A program made the position numbers and the translations under genes. A stretch of 64,000 bases of DNA from an uncultured Collinsella sp. (lineage in GTDB: Bacteria; Actinomycetota; Coriobacteriia; Coriobacteriales; Coriobacteriaceae), in assembly GCA_900541875.1 (NCBI GenBank), contig UQLF01000001.1:162582-226581 (forward strand), read 5' to 3'. Below are positions 17,640 through 26,366 of the stretch, piece by piece. How positions within the stretch are numbered: the stretch's first letter is position 1; the number at the start of each line of letters is the position of its first letter. The notes under the pieces were generated by a model. That model worked only from the letters and a program-made list of their open reading frames with translations, was not told the origin of the DNA and searched no databases.

Positions 17640-18650
17640 CTATCCCCTAAATTCAAAGGTGCTCAGGCCAAACGTCAGCAGATCGCCGTTGCGCAGCGGG
17701 CAGCGCGTAATGCGGCGGTTGTTGACGAGCGTGCCGTTGGTGGAATTGAGGTCCTCGATCGACCAATCCGAGCCCGTAAAGGTGAGCTGGGCGTGGCGAC
17801 GCGACACGTTGGGGTCGCGCAGGGCAATGTCGGAAACCGAGCGCTCGCGACCGATGGTCACCTGTGCGGAGGTGATGCTATGGCTCTCGCCGCTCACGAC
17901 GTCGACGAGCTGGGCGAGCGGGCGCTGCGGGGCGCGGGTGCTCGCCATGTTGGAGGCGATGCCGGCTGCGGCGCCTAGGCCCACGGCGGCACCGGTCGCG
18001 GCGGCTCCGCCCATGCCGGCAAGCGCGTCGCGCGAGACGGTCTGCGGCACCGGGATAGGAGCGGCGGGGTCGGGGACGCTAGGCGCGAAGGGATCTGCCA
18101 CGGCAAGCGGGTCGGGAGCGGCGGCGCGAGGCGTCGGCTGCTGCTGGGGCATGGCGGCGGGGCGCTGCTGCTGCGGGGCAGCAAACTGCTGCTGGCCGGC
18201 GCGCGGGGCGCTGGCGGCACGGCTTGCCGCGGAGTTGTTCTGGCCCAGGCCGTTTTGATAGGCGCGCTCTTCTTCGTACAGGCGGCCGAGCGTGGGGGCA
18301 TCGACGTTCTCGGCAAAGACCGAGAACTTGCCGGCGCGCAGCTGCGGATCGATCATAAAGCGCACGAGGGGCTCGCCGACAAAGACATAGCGGCGCTTTT
18401 CGGCCTGCGCCTTCACAAACTCGCGGACCTCGCGCGAAAGCTCGGGGTAGAACGGGGCGAGCATGGGATCGTCGTCGGCGGCGATAAGGATGGTATAGAG
18501 TGCCGGCGCCGTGTTGACGCCGTTGATCACCAGAGTCTGATCCTCCATGTCGCGAGCGGCCTGCTTGGCAAGCTTCTTAAAGGAGAACGGGGCACGGGTG
18601 GCACCGAAGATGCCGGCCACGTGGTCCTCGAAGATGTTCAGGAAGTTCAC
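17640..18650 (-). CDS. fhaA: FHA-domain protein FhaA (DUF3662 + FHA)
   Basis: Cytoplasmic adaptor of 336 residues. Residues 1-125 form a DUF3662/FhaA N-terminal domain (starting MNFLNIFEDHVAGIFG), 130-235 are a disordered Gln/Pro/Ala-rich linker, and 245-336 an FHA domain with GRERSVSDI, VSRRHAQL and DLNSTNGTLVNN. In mycobacteria FhaA binds phosphorylated partners and modulates peptidoglycan synthesis. GTG start at 18650, overlapping the kinase stop by four bases (GTGA), so the two are translationally coupled. Confidence 0.93.
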   Translation of the reverse strand: MNFLNIFEDHVAGIFGATRAPFSFKKLAKQAARDMEDQTLVINGVNTAPALYTILIAADDDPMLAPFYPELSREVREFVKAQAEKRRYVFVGEPLVRFMIDPQLRAGKFSVFAENVDAPTLGRLYEEERAYQNGLGQNNSAASRAASAPRAGQQQFAAPQQQRPAAMPQQQPTPRAAAPDPLAVADPFAPSVPDPAAPIPVPQTVSRDALAGMGGAAATGAAVGLGAAAGIASNMASTRAPQRPLAQLVDVVSGESHSITSAQVTIGRERSVSDIALRDPNVSRRHAQLTFTGSDWSIEDLNSTNGTLVNNRRITRCPLRNGDLLTFGLSTFEFRG

Positions 18651-20500
18651 GAAAGATCACTCTCCGTATAGGTTCTTTGGTATCCGAGCAAATATAGGCA
18701 TATCCCAACGATTATAGAGGATAGGGTTCCCGCAACCGCCGCCTTGACGACGACCGCGGCCGCAAGGCTGGCAATTTCCATATGGTGTGCAAGACAGAGC
18801 GACGCCGCGGTGCCTATTCCGCAGCCGGCGATGGCAGCGATTGCAGCCAGGTTCGAGCCCTGCTCGGCACGCTTGGCATGGGCGTTGAGCAGCAGAGATG
18901 TCAGTGCAGCTGTCGCCGCGACGAGCACGACGGCAGCCCAGAAGAGCACGTCTCCCAGTGCCGCGGCAACATTGCCGAGCCCCAGCACGCCTCTGGCGGA
19001 AAGCGCAACCGTAGCCAGGTGGCCAAAAAGTGCGCCCATTCCCGTGGCGGCCGCGGCGCTTGCCGGGCCGAGCCAAAAGGCCGCGATGCCGGCGGCGACC
19101 CCGGCGGCAAGGAGGACGTCGCCCGTTAGGCAGCCAAGTGCCACCGCGCAGGTGAGCGCGGCGCTCGCGGCGGCCTCGGTGCGGCCCCAGGCGATCCACC
19201 AACCGGATATGGTGGCGGCAAAGAGCACCGCGACGGGCAGCATCGACAGGATGCCCTGCGCCTGCATGGTGGCGTTGGCCATAAGTACCAAAAAGCCCAC
19301 GGCCGAGATGGCCGAGCCAATCTGCGGGGCCAGGCCGGCGGCCACCCCAATCGCGATGGCCGCGGCAATAAGTCCGGGAAGCGCCGCGACGCCAGCCGTC
19401 TGCATGATCAAAAAGCTAAAGGCACCACACGCTAGCGCCGAGATGGCGCGCATGGTGTAATCGCGCGCGTGGCTCCAGCGCGTGCCGGCCCAGCCAAGCG
19501 CGGGGTCGACCTCGATGGTGTCGTCCTCATAGGGCAACGATTCGATATCGTCCGCCGCGCGCTCGTCATCCGACAGCTCGCCCACCATCTGTTCTAGGCT
19601 GCGACGGCCCTCGCGTACGCTGCCCAAGCCGGCGAGCAGCTGGTCGCAAAATGCCTCGATGCTGCTGGGGCGGTCTTGCGGCATGGGGGAGAGGGCGCTC
19701 ATGAGCGCAGCCTCGGCTCCTGGGGGAAAGTGCGGGATGAGCTCGCTGGGGTAGGTGGCACCGCCGATGATGCGGCCGAGCGAGTCGCCGGGCGTGGCGG
19801 CCATAAAGGGAGCGCTGCCGCACAGGCCCTCGTAGATCACGCAGGCGAGGGCAAAGACATCGGCGCGCTCGTCAACCGTGCCAGTCTCGATGTCGAGCTG
19901 CTCGGGTGGCATGTAGCCGATGGTGCCGCCGCGCGAGCCGCCAAAGCCGCCGGCGGACGACAGCCGCGCCATGCCAAAGTCGGTGAGCTTTACGTTGCCC
20001 GAGTGGTCGATGAGCACATTGGCGGGCTTAATATCCAGGTGGAGCACGCCGTTGCTATGGGCGAAGGTGAGCGCCTGGCCCAGCGCGTCGGCAATTGCCG
20101 CGGCCTCGTCAAAGGTGAGCGAATGGCCGTCCACGCGATGCAAAAAGTCGGCGAGCGACATGCCGTCGACATATTCCATGACGAGGTAGGCATAGGCGGT
20201 ATCGTGCGTAAAGTCGATAACCTGCACGATATTGGGATGTTGAAGCATGGCGGCAGTGTGCGCCTCGCGCAGGACATCCATGATGTCGCTGGCGGGCATG
20301 CCGGCACCGTTGATAAGAGGGATGCGCTTAATGGCCACGCGACGGCGCAGGTGCGTGTCGCGGCAAATCTCGATGGAGCCAAAACCGCCGGTCGCGAGCG
20401 TCTCGAGCGGCTGGAACCGCTTGAGCAGCTCGCGAGAGCTGGTGCCCTCCAAGGGAACGTCCGGCGAGAACCGGGCGGTATGTTGCGAGAAAAGCGGCAT
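18647..20500 (-). CDS. Membrane Ser/Thr protein kinase with polytopic C-terminus
   Basis: Second kinase of the cluster, 617 residues. The kinase domain (about 25-280) shows a Gly-rich loop TGGFGSIE, Lys in VAIKRI, a catalytic loop HLDIKPANV (HLD replaces the usual HRD), DFGMAR and GYMPPEQ. The C-terminal third (from ~355) is almost entirely hydrophobic, with about eight to ten spans, and has no PASTA or other sensor domain. The missing Arg in the catalytic loop suggests activation without activation-loop phosphorylation. I chose the ATG at 20500, six bases after GAGGG, over a TTG two codons upstream. First gene of the minus-strand cell-wall cluster. Confidence 0.88.
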   Translation of the reverse strand: MPLFSQHTARFSPDVPLEGTSSRELLKRFQPLETLATGGFGSIEICRDTHLRRRVAIKRIPLINGAGMPASDIMDVLREAHTAAMLQHPNIVQVIDFTHDTAYAYLVMEYVDGMSLADFLHRVDGHSLTFDEAAAIADALGQALTFAHSNGVLHLDIKPANVLIDHSGNVKLTDFGMARLSSAGGFGGSRGGTIGYMPPEQLDIETGTVDERADVFALACVIYEGLCGSAPFMAATPGDSLGRIIGGATYPSELIPHFPPGAEAALMSALSPMPQDRPSSIEAFCDQLLAGLGSVREGRRSLEQMVGELSDDERAADDIESLPYEDDTIEVDPALGWAGTRWSHARDYTMRAISALACGAFSFLIMQTAGVAALPGLIAAAIAIGVAAGLAPQIGSAISAVGFLVLMANATMQAQGILSMLPVAVLFAATISGWWIAWGRTEAAASAALTCAVALGCLTGDVLLAAGVAAGIAAFWLGPASAAAATGMGALFGHLATVALSARGVLGLGNVAAALGDVLFWAAVVLVAATAALTSLLLNAHAKRAEQGSNLAAIAAIAGCGIGTAASLCLAHHMEIASLAAAVVVKAAVAGTLSSIIVGICLYLLGYQRTYTESDLS

Positions 20501-20658
20501 GGCCAACCCTCGTGCGTTTAAAGTTCGTTTGCGAGCGGCGGGCCGGGGTCAAGCCGTTCGCGGTGGCATAGATGCTGCTAGTTTAGCACGCTCGGGCGCA
20601 TGATGAAGGTAGCGGGGCGAGGTGGCCTATCTGGCTTGGCCCTCGTCTCGACCCATCC

Positions 20659-20796
20659 GGAAAGCGCGTCCCAGTTTTCGTCCAAATTACGGGATGCGTT
20701 TTCCGAATGGGGTAGGCTGCGGAAACTGCATCCCAGAATATTGGCCTAGAACGGGATGCAGTTTCCGGATCGATACTCAAAAGGAAAGCGCATCCC
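20659..20796. repeat. Array of five alternating 14-base half-sites
   Basis: Five copies of GGAAANNGCRTCCC in alternating orientation begin at 20659 (+), 20691 (-), 20721 (+), 20753 (-) and 20783 (+); the second, an inverted copy, reads GGGATGCGTTTTCC and has T where the others have a purine or C. Starts are spaced 32, 30, 32 and 30 bases. Adjacent pairs form two hairpins with 18-base loops, separated by 16 bases. The array lies in the 438-base gap between the minus-strand kinase and the plus-strand LuxR-type gene. It may be a regulator-binding array or a REP-like repeat; the rest of the gap shows nothing else but the ribosome site. Confidence 0.85.
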
Positions 20797-20938
20797 GCTT
20801 TGATGCGGGGACTGCGGACAAAAGCTGGACCGTGATCTGGCTCGGATTGGAGTCCGCCTGAATCGTTGATGCTGGCTGGTGCAGGCGCGGAGATAAATGA
20901 GCAGCCCGAGCGATATAATGACACGCTATGGAGGCCAT

Positions 20939-23080
20939 ATGCTCTTTTCCCGCCGTTCTGCTACATCTGCCTGTGCCGTTGCGCTTATCGTAATGGCGGT
21001 CACCCCTTATCACCGGTTTTCATCTTCAATCGGCCTGGCATCAGGTGCAATGACCTGGCTCGTTATCCTTGGCGCATGCCTCGCGGCGTTTGGTCACGGT
21101 GTTGCGCTCCGCAAGGGGAGAGAAATAAGACGGCCGAAGCATCTCGGTGCTATCGGTGTTTTCCTTGGTGTTATTGCTACGGTTCCCGAATGGGCCGACT
21201 TGGCCTTCTATGCTCGCGGAGATTCTATTCCATTCGTGTTCGCGCCTATCTGGTTGTTGCGCGGCGTTTCATGCGCCTCGTGCTTCACTGGGTCGTTGCT
21301 CCTCTCATATGTAATTTGGGATACGGCGGGCTCTCCTTTGATACGGGGGGCGGCGCGGGACGGCGAAAGGGGGACCCGCCGACCGCAGAGCGCGCTTTTT
21401 GCAGAAACAGTAGTTGTCCTGTCTTGCCTGCTGTTTTGCTGTCGAGTTTCATGGAGAGTCGTTCCCGAGCCATGGGGGATGCCCTCTGTAACGGCCGCAT
21501 CAATTGGCATCGTGCTTTTAATTCCTCTGGTCTATCTCGTATTGGCTGCGGTCCCGCTGCTTTGCTGTCCCCGCGCCTTTGGTCGGGGGCAGGGCAACGT
21601 GTTTGCCCGTTCTGTGCTCGTAGCAGTTCCCATTGGCCTTGTTCCGGCTGTCGAGGTGGCATATTTTGCAAGCGGTGCCACGGTCATTGCATCACTGTCG
21701 ATGGGGTCCGCTATTGCTGTTGCCGCCTTCGTATACACATTGCTAAGGGAGAAACGGGACAACAATTCGGATACCCCTCGCACGTCCGACCCATTCGATG
21801 CGGGGGTGTTTTCCCCTGCCCTGTCGCCTCGAGAAGAGCAGTTTGTCCGACTGCTGCTCAAAGGGAAAACGCCGGCGGAAATTGCCAGGGAGACGGGTAC
21901 GAAGCCATCGACGGTGCGAACAACGCTTCACCGAGCATACGGGAAGGCGTCGGTTGCGGGCTCACGCGAGCTCGTGGCGTTGTTTGCGGGTGAGGGTGAT
22001 ACTGTAGGGCCTGAGCTGCCGCAGCGGCATGCTGACGATATGTCGGCATCAGCTCGAACGCGCCGGCTGTTTCGATACCTGCTCACATTATTTTTCATCC
22101 TCCTTGCAGCGGGCCCCTTGGTAATGGCGGATAGTTATTGGGGATCCGGTGTTACGCATGCAATCGCCTTTTCTCTTGCAAGCTATACATTGGGTCTCGG
22201 GCTGCTTCTGTCGCTGTGCAGCGCGGGTAGAAAACCGAAGCGCGGGGACGATCTGGATGGAGCGGATGGGGCGATCGGGCTCGGAAGCCCGTGCGTATGG
22301 GCGATACTGTCTGCTGTGGAGTGGTCTTTTGTCTATATCGCGGCATGGAGGTGCGTACGCGATCCGTTGATGGCTGTGCCGGTCCTGTTTTGCGGCATGA
22401 CGTCTATGGCTTCGCTCGCTGTTGGGCTGTGTTCATTTAAGGCGCGTGGCCGTACTCGGGCTATCGTGCCGTTGGCGTTAATAGGTGTATCCGCTTTAAT
22501 CTATGCAGCCACTAGGGGGCGAATCCATGGACTTGCGGTACTGACGGGGATGCTGCTCACATATATAGTGCTGCGTAGCTGTCCGCAGCGCAAAATGCTC
22601 GGGGTATGGATGCTTTGCTTTGGGGCGACGGCTCCTGTTTGGGCTGTCTTGCTCAACATGGCGCAGGATCTGATGGTTTTCGAGCCGTTGTTCCTTACTT
22701 CGTTGCTGGGGCAAAGTTCGGCTGTCAATGTCGTCGTGGCAACGGTGATCGTCTGCTGGTCTGCGCCCATGTTCGTCACGCACATCGCGCTCACCCGCTC
22801 GGTTGAGAACGAGAAGGCCGTCTTGGAGTACCGCGCGAACGGGCTTACCGAAGCAGCTCGCGTGCGCCAGCTTGCCCTGCTTGCGTCGCGCTCCCTTTCT
22901 GATGTTCAGTCGCAAATTTTGCTGATGACGGCAGAGGGCGCAACGACAAAGACCATTGCGGAGGACGTAGGTTATGCTGCATCTACGGTGCAAGCGTTGC
23001 GATCCGCATCTTACCGCCAGTTGAAGATCAAGAACAAAGCGGAGCTTATTTCATTGTTATCGCAGGTAGATAACGTGTAA
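20939..23080 (+). CDS. Membrane regulator with two LuxR-type HTH domains
   Basis: Polypeptide of about 713 residues built as two similar halves. Each half is a multi-span membrane block followed by a LuxR-type helix-turn-helix: the first at about residues 295-350 (LSPREEQFVRLLLKGKTPAE, then IARETGTKPSTVRTTL), the second at the extreme C-terminus (LSDVQSQILLMTAEGATTKT, then IAEDVGYAASTVQALR). No receiver or ATPase domain is present. Polytopic proteins ending in a LuxR HTH are common in Coriobacteriia, normally with one HTH; this looks like a tandem duplication or fusion. The ATG at 20939 follows GGAGG closely. An in-frame ATG at 20897 with GGAG is an alternative, but a TATAAT at 20914-20919 would then lie inside the gene. 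It probably controls the ABC genes downstream. Confidence 0.75.
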   Translation: MLFSRRSATSACAVALIVMAVTPYHRFSSSIGLASGAMTWLVILGACLAAFGHGVALRKGREIRRPKHLGAIGVFLGVIATVPEWADLAFYARGDSIPFVFAPIWLLRGVSCASCFTGSLLLSYVIWDTAGSPLIRGAARDGERGTRRPQSALFAETVVVLSCLLFCCRVSWRVVPEPWGMPSVTAASIGIVLLIPLVYLVLAAVPLLCCPRAFGRGQGNVFARSVLVAVPIGLVPAVEVAYFASGATVIASLSMGSAIAVAAFVYTLLREKRDNNSDTPRTSDPFDAGVFSPALSPREEQFVRLLLKGKTPAEIARETGTKPSTVRTTLHRAYGKASVAGSRELVALFAGEGDTVGPELPQRHADDMSASARTRRLFRYLLTLFFILLAAGPLVMADSYWGSGVTHAIAFSLASYTLGLGLLLSLCSAGRKPKRGDDLDGADGAIGLGSPCVWAILSAVEWSFVYIAAWRCVRDPLMAVPVLFCGMTSMASLAVGLCSFKARGRTRAIVPLALIGVSALIYAATRGRIHGLAVLTGMLLTYIVLRSCPQRKMLGVWMLCFGATAPVWAVLLNMAQDLMVFEPLFLTSLLGQSSAVNVVVATVIVCWSAPMFVTHIALTRSVENEKAVLEYRANGLTEAARVRQLALLASRSLSDVQSQILLMTAEGATTKTIAEDVGYAASTVQALRSASYRQLKIKNKAELISLLSQVDNV

Positions 23081-23239
23081 ACGCCTGGATTATCAACTCA
23101 ATAGCGAGTGTTTACAGACATCTTTCTCCATTCATGCAAAGGTTGCCGTGCGTCGACGCATTGTTAACCGCTTTTGATTGGAGAAAGCCATGAGGCGCTG
23201 TCGCTCGGCTCCATCCCATCGATGGGAGGATGATGACAT

Positions 23240-24121
23240 TTGAATAGAAATCTAATACGGCACGAGCTGTCCAAGATATTTGGCAATCCTATATTTGCGT
23301 TGACCCTTATGGTTGCAACTGCCATTTCGATGGCAGCTGCCATCGAGGCGTGGTGGACACTCGAGGCCGAGCGCAAGCAGCTGTTATCTTTTGGCTACGG
23401 CATTGGTCTGCAGTCTCAGACATACCTCGGCCAAACGCGTGAAAGTAGCTTTGGTAACTGGATCGTTGTGAGCGCGAACGCGCCGTTGCTAGCGTCGGTG
23501 TTTTTCTATGCGCTGCCGTTGCTTGCCATGTTGGCCGGGTCGTGGTCATGCCTGTCCGAGCGTTTGAACGGTTACGAGGCGCAGATCTGCACACGTGTTT
23601 CTAGAAATGCATACGTGAACGTGAAGATGCTGTCTGCTTTTCTCTCTGCGTTTGCGGTCACGGCTATTCCGCTACTCGTGAACTTCCTGATTGTCTCAAT
23701 GCTGTTTCCCGCGTATCTCCCCCGGGTCGACGAATCGACTTACGTCGGGCTCTATCTGCATAGCTATTTTTCTGGCCTGTTTTATTCCCGGCCTCTGTTA
23801 TACGTGCTGGTTTATACACTGTTCGATGCGGTGGCGCTGGGGGCTCTATCCATGGCCGTGACCGGTCTGTCGGTTGTGTTTCGCAGCAGAATCAAGGCGA
23901 TGGTCGTTCCATATCTGATTATGGTTGCATGGCACTTTGCTAACGACTGGATTTTTAGCGTCCTTTCATGCGTTGGCTTTAACTGCAACATTCTTAACAG
24001 CATCAGGTCGGAATCACTAAATAACTGGCCCGACATTCGAGCGGGGTTTGCGGAAATCATCTTGCTGTTCGTCTTTTCTTTGATTTCCGCGAGATTCTTA
24101 AAAAGACGCGAGGTGGTCTGA
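23240..24121 (+). CDS. ABC-2 type transporter permease
   Basis: Membrane protein of 293 residues with six predicted spans (near residues 18-35, 80-100, 130-155, 180-215, 220-240 and 265-285), in the style of ABC-2 permeases used for drug or lantibiotic export and self-protection. TTG start at 23240, about ten bases after GGGAGG. Its stop overlaps the start of the next permease (TGATG), so they are translationally coupled. G+C is moderately lower than in neighbouring housekeeping genes. Substrate unknown. Confidence 0.75.
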   Translation: MNRNLIRHELSKIFGNPIFALTLMVATAISMAAAIEAWWTLEAERKQLLSFGYGIGLQSQTYLGQTRESSFGNWIVVSANAPLLASVFFYALPLLAMLAGSWSCLSERLNGYEAQICTRVSRNAYVNVKMLSAFLSAFAVTAIPLLVNFLIVSMLFPAYLPRVDESTYVGLYLHSYFSGLFYSRPLLYVLVYTLFDAVALGALSMAVTGLSVVFRSRIKAMVVPYLIMVAWHFANDWIFSVLSCVGFNCNILNSIRSESLNNWPDIRAGFAEIILLFVFSLISARFLKRREVV

Positions 24122-24957
24122 TGCTGTTTAGGCTGGTCGCCGCGGACCTGAGGACCGTTTTGAAGAAGGACATCCTTACTTTTATTGCGATTGCGGCAGT
24201 GACCGTTGCGAACTTGGTGTACGCCTACGGCTTGTCTTCTGTGTATGGGGTCAGGACGAATGCCTTGGGGTTTGCTGATAATCTCGCGCTCGTGTTTGCC
24301 GGATCCGCTCCGTTTGAGCCTAGGCCCGGGCTCATGTTTGTGCCTCCGTTAGGGTGGCTATTCCTCATTCTGCTTATTCTCTATACAACACTCGATTATC
24401 CGACCGAATCGTTGCACGGGTTTGGTTTGCAAGCGCTTGTTCGATGCCGGTCAAGAACCCTTTGGTGGGCCTCGCGTTTTATCTCAGTGGCGGCGGTAAC
24501 GGCATTTTCGCTGCTCGTGGTGGTTTGCTCTGTTGTGATTTGGAGCTTGATGGTGAGCGCCTCGTTCAGCGCGGTCATTCATGGCGAGTCGCTTCAGCTG
24601 GCTAATTTGGCGCCGTGGTTTCTCAAAGCTGCCGAGGCGGATGCGCTGCCGTTTTTCATAGGTCTCTTATTTGCTTTTGAGGCGCTTGCGTTTGCGCAGG
24701 CAGCGGTCGGGTTTGTGCTTGGACCGTCAGTCTCGTTTGTGGTTTTAATGAGCTACCTGATCTGCTCGGCATATGCACGACATTGGGCGCTATTGGGTAA
24801 CGCCTTGATGCTGTTGCGCTGGGGCGGAATTGTCAAAGAGGGAATCGCGGCGGGCTCGGGCGTCTTGTCATCAATTGGGCTTATGTCGTTATGTCTATCG
24901 CTGGGTGGACTGTGGTTTCGAAGGGCCGACCTTATAGAAAAGGGGGACAAGATATGA
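24121..24957 (+). CDS. ABC-2 type transporter permease, second subunit
   Basis: Membrane protein of 278 residues with about six hydrophobic segments and little else conserved. It is preceded by a homologous-looking permease gene and followed, with a four-base overlap, by the ATP-binding subunit, so the three should form one heteromeric transporter. The large extracytoplasmic loop near residues 55-80 (Pro/Phe-rich) differs from the first subunit. The direction of transport is inferred to be export or protective extrusion. Confidence 0.75.
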   Translation: MLFRLVAADLRTVLKKDILTFIAIAAVTVANLVYAYGLSSVYGVRTNALGFADNLALVFAGSAPFEPRPGLMFVPPLGWLFLILLILYTTLDYPTESLHGFGLQALVRCRSRTLWWASRFISVAAVTAFSLLVVVCSVVIWSLMVSASFSAVIHGESLQLANLAPWFLKAAEADALPFFIGLLFAFEALAFAQAAVGFVLGPSVSFVVLMSYLICSAYARHWALLGNALMLLRWGGIVKEGIAAGSGVLSSIGLMSLCLSLGGLWFRRADLIEKGDKI

Positions 24958-25598
24958 GCGTGATCGTTAGGGACGTATCGAAGCGCATGGGCAAAAACGA
25001 TGTTCTGCGCAACGTGTCCATCGAGGTTGACCCTGGGACTGTGGTTGGGCTTCAGGGGATAAACGGTTCGGGTAAGACCATGCTTATGCGAGCGGTCTGC
25101 GGATTGATCAAGCCTACCGAAGGCGAAATCTCTATCGATGGCCAAAGGCTTGGGGTGGACATCTCGTTCCCGCCGAGTCTGGGGATGTTGATCGAGGCGC
25201 CTTCCTTTTTGGGATATCTGTCTGGCTACGACAATCTGGAGCTCATCGCTCAGATCAAGGGCGTTGCCACCCCCGAGGACATTCGCTCTGCCCTGCGGCT
25301 CGTGGGGCTCGATGCAGACGAAAAAAAGAAGTTCCGAGCATACTCGCTTGGGATGAAGCAACGTCTGGGGATAGCTGCGGCAATTATGGAAAAGCCGAAG
25401 CTACTTGTTCTCGATGAGCCAACAAATGCCCTCGACGAAGCGGGCGTGGAAATGCTCAAGCGCGTTGTGGCGATGGCGGCATCAACGGGTCGCGAGGTTA
25501 TTCTGTCCAGCCATGACGGAGAGGTGCTCGAGGAGCTGGCCGATCGGGTTTACTGCATGCGCGACGGTGCCGTTGTGAAAGTTCGGGAAAGGTCGTGA
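24954..25598 (+). CDS. ABC transporter ATP-binding protein
   Basis: Nucleotide-binding subunit of 214 residues with Walker A GINGSGKT (about 36-43), ABC signature SLGMKQR (near 130), Walker B LLVLDEPTNALD and H-loop SSHD. The D-loop reads NALDEAG. The length is short but complete for this class. I chose the ATG at 24954, after AAAAGGGGGACAA, because it restores the usual N-terminus VRDVSKRMGKNDVL; an upstream in-frame start would lie within the permease gene. It energises the two permeases just before it. Confidence 0.92.
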   Translation: MSVIVRDVSKRMGKNDVLRNVSIEVDPGTVVGLQGINGSGKTMLMRAVCGLIKPTEGEISIDGQRLGVDISFPPSLGMLIEAPSFLGYLSGYDNLELIAQIKGVATPEDIRSALRLVGLDADEKKKFRAYSLGMKQRLGIAAAIMEKPKLLVLDEPTNALDEAGVEMLKRVVAMAASTGREVILSSHDGEVLEELADRVYCMRDGAVVKVRERS

Positions 25599-25603
25599 GC
25601 GCG

Positions 25604-26263
25604 ATGAAGAAGGCCATGTGGACGAGAAGGTCGGCGCTTGCTCTTTTCGGCTGTGCTGCTACCGGCCTTGCGGGCATGAGGGTGAGCGCCGTTAACGGGA
25701 ACCGGACGGTCATTCCTGAGAAATATTATGCGGAGGGCGAATGGCTCTCGATGGATGGGGCGTTTCTGGGGTCGAAGGATGTGGCGACTGACGGGTATTC
25801 GTTTTGCATAGACGGGGCAGAGCTGCTCACGCCGCGCGAGTATCTCAAGCGTGCGCATGATGATTATTCAAAATATGGCATCGTGGATACGAAAACGAAA
25901 TTGAAGGACGCCGACATCACGTGTGTTATCGCCGTAAAGATGCGTGTCAGGAATAAGGACAATGTCGAAGGCGGAATCAAAACGTATGTTTGGCATTTGG
26001 TGCCGGAGTCTGCGCCAAACTATGACTTTGTGGTCAATACCGATCTGATAACGCAGGCAATGCCGGCTCTGGGCGGTTCTGCTGCGTTTGCTGTACAGGT
26101 TGGGGCGGAGAACGAGTTGCTTGTCCCATTCATGATGCAAAACACCAACGACTATTTCGAAGGTTACGAGACCGTCCGTTTTGAGAAGGCTTTTCCTGGG
26201 ACTTATACGATGAAGATGACCGATCTGCCAGAGAGAAGGCTCTTAAGGTTTGAAGTGAAGTAA
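25604..26263 (+). CDS. Exported protein of unknown function (Tat-like signal)
   Basis: Protein of 219 residues whose N-terminus MKKAMWTRRSALALFG has a twin-arginine-like pattern followed by a hydrophobic stretch, so it is likely exported. A Cys in FGCAATGL could be a lipid site. The mature part shows no family I recognise; it looks like a beta-rich domain. The ATG at 25604 lies about 11 bases after GGGAAAGG, while the GTG at 25595 overlaps the ATPase stop. As the last gene of the ABC cluster it may act with the transporter as a surface sensor or substrate-binding partner, which is inference. Confidence 0.65.
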   Translation: MKKAMWTRRSALALFGCAATGLAGMRVSAVNGNRTVIPEKYYAEGEWLSMDGAFLGSKDVATDGYSFCIDGAELLTPREYLKRAHDDYSKYGIVDTKTKLKDADITCVIAVKMRVRNKDNVEGGIKTYVWHLVPESAPNYDFVVNTDLITQAMPALGGSAAFAVQVGAENELLVPFMMQNTNDYFEGYETVRFEKAFPGTYTMKMTDLPERRLLRFEVK

Positions 26264-26366
26264 CTCGAGAGCTAGGCAAAATGGGTCCATCGGTGGCACT
26301 CGCACTCGATCCCAGGCGCCCTGGCCCGGAATGACGCGAGGCGAGGCGTCTTCGGTGTCGGCTGGC

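Noticed and set aside
20659..20796. CRISPR array
   Set aside because: Repeats alternate in orientation and are only 14 bases long; spacers of 16 and 18 bases do not fit any CRISPR type.
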